Below are positions 33,673 to 41,476 of a DNA stretch of 64,000 nt, piece after piece. The stretch spans positions 1 through 64,000 of the forward strand of contig PLOR01000019.1 of assembly GCA_003142185.1 (NCBI GenBank). The letters are read 5' to 3'. The DNA comes from Bryobacterales bacterium. Its GTDB lineage: Bacteria > Acidobacteriota > Terriglobia > Bryobacterales > Bryobacteraceae. The notes beneath the pieces are model-generated. The model ran no database searches, was not told the origin of the DNA, and saw nothing but the letters and a program-made list of their open reading frames with translations. The translations under genes were made by a program, and so were the position numbers. How positions within the stretch are numbered: position 1 is the stretch's first letter; the number at the start of each line of letters is the position of its first letter.

Positions 33673-34656
33673 CTACTGCGGAAGCGTATAGAACTCATAA
33701 TTAATTCTCCACTTCGCCTCCTGCCCCGGCTCTACCCTGAGATCGATGAAGGCCTCCGGGCAGACGGTGGTGCGGATGGACCAGAAGACCAGCTTCGCCA
33801 TCGGCCGGTTCGACGTTTGCCGCACGCCGATTCCCGCCTTCCGGTTCTCCACCCGGATATCGTAATCGCGCGCCGTTTCACCGAAACCGTCCATCGCAGT
33901 GAAGACGTGCTGGCCCTCCTGCAGTTCCTTCAGGTAGGTAAACTCTTTGCCCCGCGCTTCCGCCAGCCCGCGCAGATCGGCCTGCGGGCGCACTTCAAAC
34001 GGAAACCGCACGCTGTAGTCAGGACCCGCCGGCTGGTGGTCCAGCATGTAGAAGTTGTGCTCGTAGACGCTGGTCGAGATCGGCTTCTTGCCGGTGTTCC
34101 TCAGACTGTGCTCCAGCACCATCTCCGGTTTGCCCGGTGCCAGCCGAACGGTCTTCTTATATACATAGGCATACCCGAGAGTGTCGGAGAGCTCGTGCGT
34201 GAACTCCACGAAATCGGGGCCCTTGTTGATGGTCCACTTTCCACCGTCGGTAATGTCGTAAGTGGCGAACTGGCGGAAGGCGGGCTCCTCGGGTTTGCGC
34301 AGCGCGCCCACCCCGATCTTGACGAAGCTCTCGCCCGGTTTCGCTTCTTCGTAACCCAGGCCCATGCCGTTGCTGAGGAACTCCTCCACCGGGCCCATAA
34401 TGGCATCGTGAATCTTCGGATCGTACCGGTCGAACCATTTGCCGAAGTATTCGTGGCCCTTGAACTGAAGGCTCGAGATCGCACCCGACCAGTCAAACCG
34501 CGTGCCGCGGTAGTAGCCGTTCTGCGCATCCGGCAGCAGCAGATCCACCTGCAAGGTGCCGTTCGAAATTCGCGCTTCGGGATAAGCGGCTAGCGCAGCC
34601 GCAAATGCCAGCGTCAATGAACCGGACGCCAGCAACAAAATAGTAGTTGCCGTCAC
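33673..34656 (-). CDS. Secreted protein of the galactose-mutarotase-like fold (tentative)
   Basis: A 327-residue protein. The GTG at 34656 is chosen because AAGGAG lies four bases upstream and it begins a signal peptide ('TATTILLLASGSLTLAFAAALAA'). The mature part has 'RISNGTLQVDLLLPDAQNGYYRGTRFDWSGAISSLQFKGHEYF' at the start and 'LEHSLRNTGKKPISTSVYEHNFYMLDHQPAGPDY' in the middle, which resemble aldose epimerase/mutarotase-superfamily proteins (beta sandwich, His in the centre). No catalytic assignment is attempted. It is divergent from the dehydratase-like gene at 34888 and lies next to other sugar-related enzymes. Confidence 0.6.
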   Translation of the reverse strand: MTATTILLLASGSLTLAFAAALAAYPEARISNGTLQVDLLLPDAQNGYYRGTRFDWSGAISSLQFKGHEYFGKWFDRYDPKIHDAIMGPVEEFLSNGMGLGYEEAKPGESFVKIGVGALRKPEEPAFRQFATYDITDGGKWTINKGPDFVEFTHELSDTLGYAYVYKKTVRLAPGKPEMVLEHSLRNTGKKPISTSVYEHNFYMLDHQPAGPDYSVRFPFEVRPQADLRGLAEARGKEFTYLKELQEGQHVFTAMDGFGETARDYDIRVENRKAGIGVRQTSNRPMAKLVFWSIRTTVCPEAFIDLRVEPGQEAKWRINYEFYTLPQ

Positions 34657-34887
34657 AACTCTCCTTTTTGGCCAGCACGCTTCGCCCGCCCGGCAAGACT
34701 GAACCAGGCCTCCTCGATGGGCGTGCTCACCACTTCGATGCGGTTTCAGATCGCGCTCACCCACACCAACATCTTCCCCCAAGCCGCGCGCACGTCACAA
34801 TAGGCCGCCGGCTCAATCGGGACGCGAACGCGGCCTGGCTGAACACACTGTGGCAAATGCAGTTGGCTCTGAAGCTATACTTTGGAC

Positions 34888-36228
34888 ATGGCGATTCAGC
34901 GTCGCAGTCTGTTGCAGGCAATCGGGACGGCAGGGCTGCTCAGCCTCGCCGGCCCACGGGAACAGAAGGCGCAGGAGCAGGCGGCCCGCGCCACCCGTGC
35001 CCTGCCCATACCGAAGATCAAAGACATCGGCGTGATCGAGTGCCAGCCCAACGGCGTGCGGCTGACCGTGGTCAAGATCACCACCGACCAAGATGGCCTC
35101 TACGGTTACGGCTGCGCCACCTTTACGCAACGCGCCGAGCTGGTGAAGCCGGCCGTGGAGCGGTATCTCAAGCCGTTCCTTTTGGGCAAGACCACGGACC
35201 GGATCGAGGATATCTGGCAATCCTGTTACGACAGCTCCTATTGGAAGAACGGCCCGGTGCTGAACAACGCCATCAGCGGAGTGGACCAGGCGCTGTGGGA
35301 TATCAAAGGCCGCCAGGCGGGCATGCCGGTCTACCAGCTTGCGGGCGGCAAGTGCCGCGAGGCGGTGGATTGTTACATGCATGCCGCGGGCGCAGAACCT
35401 GAAAACACCATCGAGGCGGCGAAGCGTGCTATCGCGCAAGGCTTCCGCTATGTCCGCGTACAGGTTGGCGTGCCCGGCATGGAAGGCTACGGTAGCGCGC
35501 GCGACGCCAGCACCATCCAAGCGCTGCACGACCGGCCGGTGTTTGAGCCGGCCTATTACATCAGGCGAGCCCTCAAGCTGTTCGAGCTCTGCCGTAAGGA
35601 ACTGGGCGACGAGATTGAATTGCTGCACGATGTCCACGAGCGTGTCTCGCCGAACCAGGCGGTGCAGTTCTGCAAGGACGCCGAAAGATTCAAGTTGTTC
35701 TTCATGGAAGACCCGCTGTCGCCGGAAGACATCGCGTACTTCCGGCAAATTCGCCAACAATGCGCCACGCCGATCGCCATGGGAGAGTTGTTCAACAGCC
35801 CGCACGAATGGCAGCCGTTGATCGCCGAACGGTTGATCGATTACATCCGAGTGCATGTTTCGCAGGCGGGCGGGTTCACGCCCGCGCGTAAGATCGCGAT
35901 TCTGGCGGAGAACTTCGGCGTGAAGACCGCCTGGCACGGCCCGGGCGACGTTTCACCAATCGGCCACATGGCGAACGTGACGCTGGACCTGGTGAGCTAC
36001 AATTTTGGCATTCAGGAATACTCGCCCTTCAACGAGCCCACGCAGGAGATTTTCCAGGGGTGCCCGGTGATGAAGGACGGCTACTTATGGGCCAACGAGA
36101 AGCCCGGCTGGGGCATCGAGGTGGATGAGAAAGCCGCGGCGAAATCGCCGTTCACCCCGGGCAAGAACAACCTGAACGGAGGGTGGGGCGAGATCCGAAG
36201 GCGCGACGGCACGGTGATCAAGCAGTAG
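34888..36228 (+). CDS. Tat-exported enolase-superfamily dehydratase (mandelate racemase / mannonate dehydratase-like)
   Basis: A 446-residue protein starting 'MAIQRRSLLQAIGTAGLLSLAG', a twin-arginine signal. The capping domain spans about 45-160. The barrel contains metal-ligand motifs of the ManD branch: 'LLHDVHERVSPNQAVQF' (Asp and the His of the ManD type), 'FFMEDPLSPED' (Glu) and 'PIAMGELFNSPHEW' (Glu), then 'WHGPGDVSPIGHMAN' with the C-terminal His. Enolase-superfamily members dehydrate sugar acids such as D-mannonate or D-gluconate. Export by Tat is unusual for the family and recurs in the next three genes, so periplasmic sugar-acid metabolism is inferred. Confidence 0.85.
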   Translation: MAIQRRSLLQAIGTAGLLSLAGPREQKAQEQAARATRALPIPKIKDIGVIECQPNGVRLTVVKITTDQDGLYGYGCATFTQRAELVKPAVERYLKPFLLGKTTDRIEDIWQSCYDSSYWKNGPVLNNAISGVDQALWDIKGRQAGMPVYQLAGGKCREAVDCYMHAAGAEPENTIEAAKRAIAQGFRYVRVQVGVPGMEGYGSARDASTIQALHDRPVFEPAYYIRRALKLFELCRKELGDEIELLHDVHERVSPNQAVQFCKDAERFKLFFMEDPLSPEDIAYFRQIRQQCATPIAMGELFNSPHEWQPLIAERLIDYIRVHVSQAGGFTPARKIAILAENFGVKTAWHGPGDVSPIGHMANVTLDLVSYNFGIQEYSPFNEPTQEIFQGCPVMKDGYLWANEKPGWGIEVDEKAAAKSPFTPGKNNLNGGWGEIRRRDGTVIKQ

Positions 36229-36269
36229 CGTGGCGGTCTACGCACCCCAGCCCGTGGAATCCCATTTCG

Positions 36270-37247
36270 TCAGGAACGCATGAGAATGCGGTGAACGATC
36301 TCCGCGTTTTCGCGGACCTCGTCCTTGACTCTGGGGAACATGCCCACGTAAACCCCGTCGATGGGTTTGATGCTTTCGAACGCCGTGCGGAACGCCTGCT
36401 CGATGCCTCGATCGGGGATCCGTCCGGCAGCCAGAATCTTGAAGGCGAAACAGGGTTTCCTGGTCTGCTGGATTACCTGATACATGCGCGGCGGATCGCT
36501 CTTCAGGTAGATGTCGTTGGGCATTTCCATCATCTCGCCGTTCAATACCTTCTTCCATTCGTCCACGGTGCGCCGCCGGTTATATACGCAGCCGGCGTAG
36601 AAATCGACGTCCCAGTTCTCTTCCTCCACCTGCGCGATGACTTCCGGAATGTGCGTGCCCACCCCGACCATGACTCCCAAATCCCGCACCTTCTTGCACC
36701 ACTCCTTGACGCTGTTCATGTCGCCGTTCTGGTAGGCGGTATCGACCACTTCGCCCTGCCTTTGCAGCGCCAGAGGCTTCAGGGTGCGCACCAGCATTTC
36801 CACATCGACCCCGGCGGTCACCTGGGGGATGAGGTGCATCTGGCCGCCCTCGGCCACGAAACGCGCCCAGTCCCGCGGCCCCCTATCCAGGTGGACGTAA
36901 TTGAACGCATTGATGCCGAAGCGGTTGGCCTGATGCATCACGTCGCAGACTTTATCCTGGGTGTACCACTCCTTCATGGTCGTGCCGAAGTTGTTGTTGT
37001 AATGGGCGAAGCCGTAGAAGGGGTTGACGCCGAGGACCATGCGGCTGATTTCCACGCCGCCGAATTTCATCTTGGGAACTTGAAGCTGCGAGGCCGGCGT
37101 GAGCGGCGCGGACTGCCCCACTGGAGCTTGGGGAACGCCGGGGGGCATGGGCCCTCCGGCCTGTGCTTCCAACGCCGACGTCAAGCCCGTCAGACCGGCC
37201 GCGAACCCCGCGCCGGACTGCAGGAAATTTCTACGCGAATGAGACAC
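36270..37247 (-). CDS. Tat-exported aldo/keto reductase-like protein
   Basis: A 325-residue protein with an N-terminal twin-arginine signal (MSHSRRNFLQSGAGFAAGL). The mature part starts with 'MKFGGVEISRMVLGVNPF', the classic AKR opening strand. Further on are 'HQANRFGINAFNYVHLDRGP' and 'PCFAFKILAAGRI', typical of TIM-barrel reductases of the YdjG/Tas type. The AKR catalytic tetrad (Asp, Tyr, Lys, His) cannot be located cleanly: Tyr is plausible in 'FNYVH', but the Lys is not obvious. Activity is uncertain. It is convergent with the dehydratase gene (40-base gap) and divergent from the Gfo/Idh gene. Confidence 0.7.
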   Translation of the reverse strand: MSHSRRNFLQSGAGFAAGLTGLTSALEAQAGGPMPPGVPQAPVGQSAPLTPASQLQVPKMKFGGVEISRMVLGVNPFYGFAHYNNNFGTTMKEWYTQDKVCDVMHQANRFGINAFNYVHLDRGPRDWARFVAEGGQMHLIPQVTAGVDVEMLVRTLKPLALQRQGEVVDTAYQNGDMNSVKEWCKKVRDLGVMVGVGTHIPEVIAQVEEENWDVDFYAGCVYNRRRTVDEWKKVLNGEMMEMPNDIYLKSDPPRMYQVIQQTRKPCFAFKILAAGRIPDRGIEQAFRTAFESIKPIDGVYVGMFPRVKDEVRENAEIVHRILMRS

Positions 37248-37413
37248 GGCGGTGACCTCCCGCGGACAGCTAATTCTTCAGATTCGAATTGCCTCCAGCA
37301 TATCGGATCTCAGAATCCGGTTCAAGGGCTGCTGCCACCAGGAGGGGGAGTGGAGAGTTATGATGGCAGTCGGCTATTAACGGCCGGCGACCGCGTTGAT
37401 TTCAGGAGGAAGC

Positions 37414-38937
37414 ATGACACCCGATCAGAACCGCCGCGAATTTCTGGGAGCCGCGGCAGGCGTTGCCGCATTCACGATTGTTCCACGGCCTGTGCTAGGA
37501 GGGCCCGGGTTCGTCGCCCCCAGCGACAAGATCACCCTGGCTTACATCGGCGTGGGAACGCAGGGCTTGCGGGAACTGCTGCCAATGCTCGCGGTCCCGG
37601 ACATCCAGGTTGTTTCGGTTTGCGACCCGAGCCGGGATGCGGTCGGGTATCGCGACTGGTCCCGCAGTGGCCTTCTCAGCGCGATTCGATCCACACTGGG
37701 CAAGCCGGACTGGTGGGCCGGCGGGGAAAGCGTAATCCCGGGTGGCCGCGAGGCGGCGAAAGATATCGTGGACACTTACTACGCCACGCTAAGATCGGCG
37801 GACAAGTTTAAAGGCTGTTCGGCCTACGCCGACTATCGCGAGTTACTCGACAAAGAGAGAGATCTCAACGCGGTCAAGATCATGACGCCTGATCATCTCC
37901 ACGGGATCATCAGCATCGCCGCCATGAAACACGGCAAGCACGTGGTGATGCATAAGCCTATCGCTAACCGTCTGGCCGAGGCCCGGCTTGTCCTCGACAC
38001 CGCCCAATCGAAAGGCGTTGCCACGCACTTCATGCCGTGGGACTCGAACGGGTCCATGGTGCAGGTTATGGCCTGGATCCGGGACGGGGCCATAGGAACC
38101 CTCCGCGAGATCCATAACTGGACGAACCGCCCTGTATGGCCGCAATACCCGACTCTGCCGGCGGAAGCGCCTCCCGCACCCAAGGGCTTCGACTGGGATC
38201 TCTGGCTCGGCCCGGAGGCATACCGTCCATACCATCCGAACTACACGCACATGGTCTTTCGTGGGTGGTATGACTTCGGAGGCGGCAGCATGGCGGACAT
38301 GGGCCACTACAGCCTATGGACGGTGTTCAATGCCCTGGAGTTGAGCGGCCCTGTTAGCGTCGAGCCGATGCTGACTCACAACTGCACGCTGGCGGAGAAC
38401 GTATCGACAACCGTAAGAAACGATTTCTCGTTCCCCACGGCCAGCGTCGTGCGGTTCAAGTATCCGGCGCGGGGGCAAAGGCCCGCGGTAGATCTGGTCT
38501 GGTATGAGGGTGGGATCAGGCCTCCGACGCCGGACGAACTGGAAGAGGATCATAAGGACCTTCCGTCCGAAGGCATGATGTTCGTGGGCGACAAAGGCAA
38601 GATCCTCGCAGGCTTCCAGGTGGAAAGCCCGCGACTGATTCCTGAATCGAGGATGCGCGGCTACACCACGCCACCGGCTCCCCAGCGGCCCAGTGGAGAC
38701 CACGTTCAGCCTGGAGTGCTTCAGTGGGTAGAGGCCTGCCGGGGCGGCGCGCCATCGCCTGGAAATTTCCTCAACGCGTGGCCCATTTCAGAGGCGGTCA
38801 ACCTGTACGCCGTGGCGCTGCGCACGGGACGTAAGCTGCAATACAATGCGGAGAGCATGAAGGTCACCAACCTGCCCAACGCGAACAGGTATCTGTCTCG
38901 CGAGTACCGCAAGGGTTGGGAACCGGAATCTGCGTGA
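37414..38937 (+). CDS. Tat-exported Gfo/Idh/MocA-family oxidoreductase
   Basis: A 507-residue protein. ATG 37414 has a perfect AGGAGGA site and begins the twin-arginine signal 'MTPDQNRREFLGAAAGVAAFTIV'. The Rossmann fold follows ('ITLAYIGVGTQGLRELLPML', 'VVSVCDPSRDAVGYRDW'), then 'MTPDHLHGIISIAAMKHGKHVVMHKPIANRLAEARLV', the family signature with the Lys of the (E/H)KP motif. The C-terminal barrel includes 'DFGGGSMADMGHYSLW' (Asp/His of the active site). It is like other secreted acidobacterial and Bacteroidetes Gfo/Idh proteins that act on glycans with bound NAD(P). It is followed after 22 bases by the isomerase-like gene. Confidence 0.9.
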   Translation: MTPDQNRREFLGAAAGVAAFTIVPRPVLGGPGFVAPSDKITLAYIGVGTQGLRELLPMLAVPDIQVVSVCDPSRDAVGYRDWSRSGLLSAIRSTLGKPDWWAGGESVIPGGREAAKDIVDTYYATLRSADKFKGCSAYADYRELLDKERDLNAVKIMTPDHLHGIISIAAMKHGKHVVMHKPIANRLAEARLVLDTAQSKGVATHFMPWDSNGSMVQVMAWIRDGAIGTLREIHNWTNRPVWPQYPTLPAEAPPAPKGFDWDLWLGPEAYRPYHPNYTHMVFRGWYDFGGGSMADMGHYSLWTVFNALELSGPVSVEPMLTHNCTLAENVSTTVRNDFSFPTASVVRFKYPARGQRPAVDLVWYEGGIRPPTPDELEEDHKDLPSEGMMFVGDKGKILAGFQVESPRLIPESRMRGYTTPPAPQRPSGDHVQPGVLQWVEACRGGAPSPGNFLNAWPISEAVNLYAVALRTGRKLQYNAESMKVTNLPNANRYLSREYRKGWEPESA

Positions 38938-38959
38938 GTGGAAGGGCGGAAAGGAGACT

Positions 38960-39820
38960 ATGAACGCGACCAGACGAGAGTTTCTTCAACGAGGTGCCCT
39001 GGGCCTGACAGTGGCCGGTTGCGCGGGACCAGGCGCACTCGGGTTGCGCGCCGACCCACTGGGGTTCCCGATCGGGTGCCAGACGTTCCCCGTGCGAAAC
39101 GCGCTGTCCCAGGATTTCGACGGCACTCTCCGGCAGCTTGCGGGGATGGGATACCAGACCATCGAGATGTGTTCGCCGCCCGGCTACGCAAACGCCGGTT
39201 ACGGGGCGTTCGTGAATATGAAGGCCGGGGAGATGCGGCACAGGATTCAGGACGCCGGCCTGCGTTGCGAAAGCTGTCATTACCAGTTCCAGGAATTGAA
39301 GGCCCATATGGACGAGCGGATTGCCTTCGCCAAGGAACTGGGGCTGAAACAGATGGTGGTCGCCACGTTTGCGCTGAGCCCCAATGCAACGCTGTCCGAC
39401 TGGACGCGAGCCGCCGATGAATTGAATCATCTGGGCGAACAGACGCAAAAAGCGGGCATCCAACTGGGATTTCACAACCACGATTTCGAGTTTCACGAGA
39501 TTGATGGCGTGCTCATTTACGACAAGCTGATGGAGACGTTCGAGCCGAGGCTGATCAGACTGCAGTTCCAGGTCGCCGTGATCAGGATGGGCTACAAAGC
39601 CGCCACATATCTGCGAAAGTACCCGAACCGCTTCCTCTCCATGCACCTCGCGGACTGGTCGACAGCGGACGGCAAATTCGTGCCGGTGGGATCGGGCGTG
39701 GTGGATTGGACGGATCTTTTCGCCGCCGCCAAAACGGGCGGGATCAGTAACTACTTTGTCGAAATGGAAATGGACGCACTGAAGCCGAGCTACACATATC
39801 TGCACGGGCTGCCGGGGTAA
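38960..39820 (+). CDS. Tat-exported sugar phosphate isomerase/epimerase-like TIM barrel
   Basis: A 286-residue protein with a Tat signal (MNATRREFLQRGALGLTVAGC). The barrel reads 'IGCQTFPVRNALSQDFDGTLRQLAGMGYQTIEMCSP', 'IQLGFHNHDFEF' (His ligands) and 'RFLSMHLADWS' (His and Asp), as in the xylose-isomerase-like (AP_endonuc_2) family. Family members usually have an Asp in a 'xxDxYW' strand after the first His block; here it reads 'RLQFQVAVIRM', so one metal ligand may be missing. The final Glu is present (VEMEMDAL). The gene is co-transcribed with the Gfo/Idh gene. An epimerase or dehydratase role on a sugar or inositol derivative is likely. Confidence 0.82.
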   Translation: MNATRREFLQRGALGLTVAGCAGPGALGLRADPLGFPIGCQTFPVRNALSQDFDGTLRQLAGMGYQTIEMCSPPGYANAGYGAFVNMKAGEMRHRIQDAGLRCESCHYQFQELKAHMDERIAFAKELGLKQMVVATFALSPNATLSDWTRAADELNHLGEQTQKAGIQLGFHNHDFEFHEIDGVLIYDKLMETFEPRLIRLQFQVAVIRMGYKAATYLRKYPNRFLSMHLADWSTADGKFVPVGSGVVDWTDLFAAAKTGGISNYFVEMEMDALKPSYTYLHGLPG

Positions 39821-40034
39821 TCGCCGCGATAAACCGGCACGAGGCAGAGAATGCAAGAGTCTTACGAGAAAGGGTTAGCGCCCCGCTCGGCCTCGACTTT
39901 TGCGTCAGGTGCCGCGAGGTATCTGGCGAAGAGTAAACAAAGGTACAGGTGGGCTGGGTATCGAGCTTCGAAAAATTGCAATCAGGATGCCGACGCTCTG
40001 GATTTCGTAGTCATAGACCCCAGACACGCCTGGA

Positions 40035-40218
40035 GGGTTCGTGCACGAGAACGGGAGACCTCGGGGATGCCTATCGGGAAATAGACGGCAGGCCGGCGGC
40101 AGAAGGCGATAGCCACACGGCCCGCATGCACGTCCGGGAGGAGTCGGACAGCGGAATATTACCGACCCAGATGCGGTATTTGAATGAGACAAAAGAGAGG
40201 CAAAAGGCGAATCGAACT
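40035..40218 (+). mobile_element. Possible group II intron remnant (RNA part, no reverse transcriptase)
   Basis: This stretch resembles from memory the segment that precedes the reverse transcriptase ORF in bacterial group II introns: GAGAACGGGAGACCTCGGGG (40049), then CGGCAGAAGGCGATAGCC, GCATGCACGTC, GGAGGAGTCGGACAGCG, ATATTACC, and GAGACAAAAGAGAGGCAAAA before 40206. No reverse transcriptase frame follows; the redoxin gene starts instead. No splice boundaries or domain V were identified. The rest of the 39821-40220 gap holds no gene. Confidence 0.35.
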
Positions 40219-40220
40219 TT

Positions 40221-41360
40221 ATGGTTAAACGGCTCTTGAACTACGCGTGTTTCGCAATCCTCTTTCCGAGCAGGTTGGTGTGTGGGGACGCTCCCACGTG
40301 GATGCAGGACACTGTGGCCCTGGGAATTCCGGCCGGCGCAAAGGCCCCCGGCTTTGAATTGCCCGACCAGTCGGGCCGTAAGCGCAGCATGGCCTCGTTG
40401 ATGGACCGGCGAGGCTTGGTCCTAGTTTTCTTTCGCTCGGCGGACTGGTGAGTGTATTGTAAAGGGCAGCTCGGCGAGCTGCAGCGCGATCTTCCTTTGC
40501 TCAAGCGGGCTGGCCTCGGCTTGGCAGCTATCAGCTACGATAGCCGCGCGGCCCTACGCGATTTCGCCTTGCGAAAAGGGATCGTCTTCCCCCTTCTGTC
40601 CGATCACGAGTCGGATGTGATTCGGGCCTATGGAGTTGCCGACCGCCGATATCACAAAGGCGCCCAACTCGATGTCGATTCTTCCGGCGAGGTTCCGGTG
40701 TATGGTTTGGCTTATGCGTCAGTGTTCGTTCTCAACCCTAACGGAACGGTGCGCTGGCGGTTTGTCTCGGAGCACGAGGAAGTGCGCCTCACCGTAAGCA
40801 GCATTCTGCAAAGGTCCCTCGGCCAGCTTGCGAATCAGTCCCGAACGCCTCTCGAAAGTGGCTGGATTCAGGTCGAGATCACGGCCAGCGACACGTCCGC
40901 GGGCATGGGCACCAGTTTGACGATCGGCGTCGAATTGCGAATACCGCGCGGGTGGCACATATACGGCCCGCAAGCCGGGGGGGACTACCGGGGGATCGCT
41001 TGGCGCATGGATTCATCGCAGTGCTCCATCGTCAGTGACACAGAGTACCCGGAGCCGAGCTGGGAGCAGCCGGCCTTTGCCGATGCGAAGCTGCCCGTGT
41101 ATGAGGGTAACATCAGGCTCACGCGCGAATTCGTTATCCGACCCATGATCAGCGACACACGAACGGCCGCGGACCGGTTTCGCAAGGCCTGCCTGGATTC
41201 CGACTCCAGGTTCCCTGCATCGGGATCGCTCGCGTTTCAGGCCTGCACTGATCGCGAGTGTTCACCACCGCAATCCGTTCCGCTGCGGTGGACTTTTGCT
41301 TTCACCCCTCCTGACCGCGAACGCGTGCCTATAGAACTCTGGCGAGCCTTTGAGCATTAG
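40221..41360 (+). CDS. Probable selenoprotein: redoxin (AhpC/TSA-like) fused to a DsbD N-terminal-like domain, UxxC motif
   Basis: Read through a TGA at 40449-40451 (codon 77), this is one continuous 379-residue protein. After a signal peptide (about 1-22) comes a redoxin domain: 'GIPAGAKAPGFELPDQSGRK', then 'LVLVFFRSADW-[TGA]-VYCKGQL'. Homologues of this family normally read SADWCPxC, so the TGA replaces the first Cys of CxxC, giving Sec77-Val-Tyr-Cys80. The redoxin fold continues to about 200. Residues about 215-375 resemble the DsbD N-terminal immunoglobulin-like domain ('PRGWHIYGPQAGGD', 'FQACTDRECSPPQSVPL'). Downstream of the TGA there is no plausible restart codon for about 150 codons. 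A hairpin at 40466-40482 fits a SECIS. Read literally without Sec, it would be a 76-residue fragment. Confidence 0.75.
40466..40482 (+). promoter_or_regulatory. Candidate bacterial SECIS hairpin
   Basis: A perfect 7-bp stem GCAGCTC/GAGCTGC with loop GGC lies inside the coding sequence. The loop is 22-24 bases after the TGA, within the window known for bacterial SelB-binding SECIS elements (roughly 16-37), and begins with G as they usually do. It is the only strong hairpin near the TGA. Confidence 0.6.
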
Positions 41361-41416
41361 TGCGGGGTAATTAGCCGCACAGCGGCGAGCACCATCATGC
41401 ACCTGGCCACAAACAG

Positions 41417-41449
41417 AAAAGAGCGCCCCCGTGCAGGAGGCGCTCTTTT
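41417..41449. terminator. Bidirectional rho-independent terminator
   Basis: AAAAGAGCGCC (41417-41427) pairs perfectly with GGCGCTCTTTT (41439-41449) around an 11-base loop. A-run and T-run at the two ends let it work on both strands, between the convergent selenoprotein gene and the TonB-receptor gene. Confidence 0.85.
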
Positions 41450-41476
41450 CCGACGTTCACTTTCTTAAGGTCGCGA

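Noticed and set aside
36183-37811. A 542-codon open frame on the + strand
   Set aside because: It overlaps the AKR-like gene antisense and the Gfo/Idh gene in another frame; both of those have Tat signals and family motifs.
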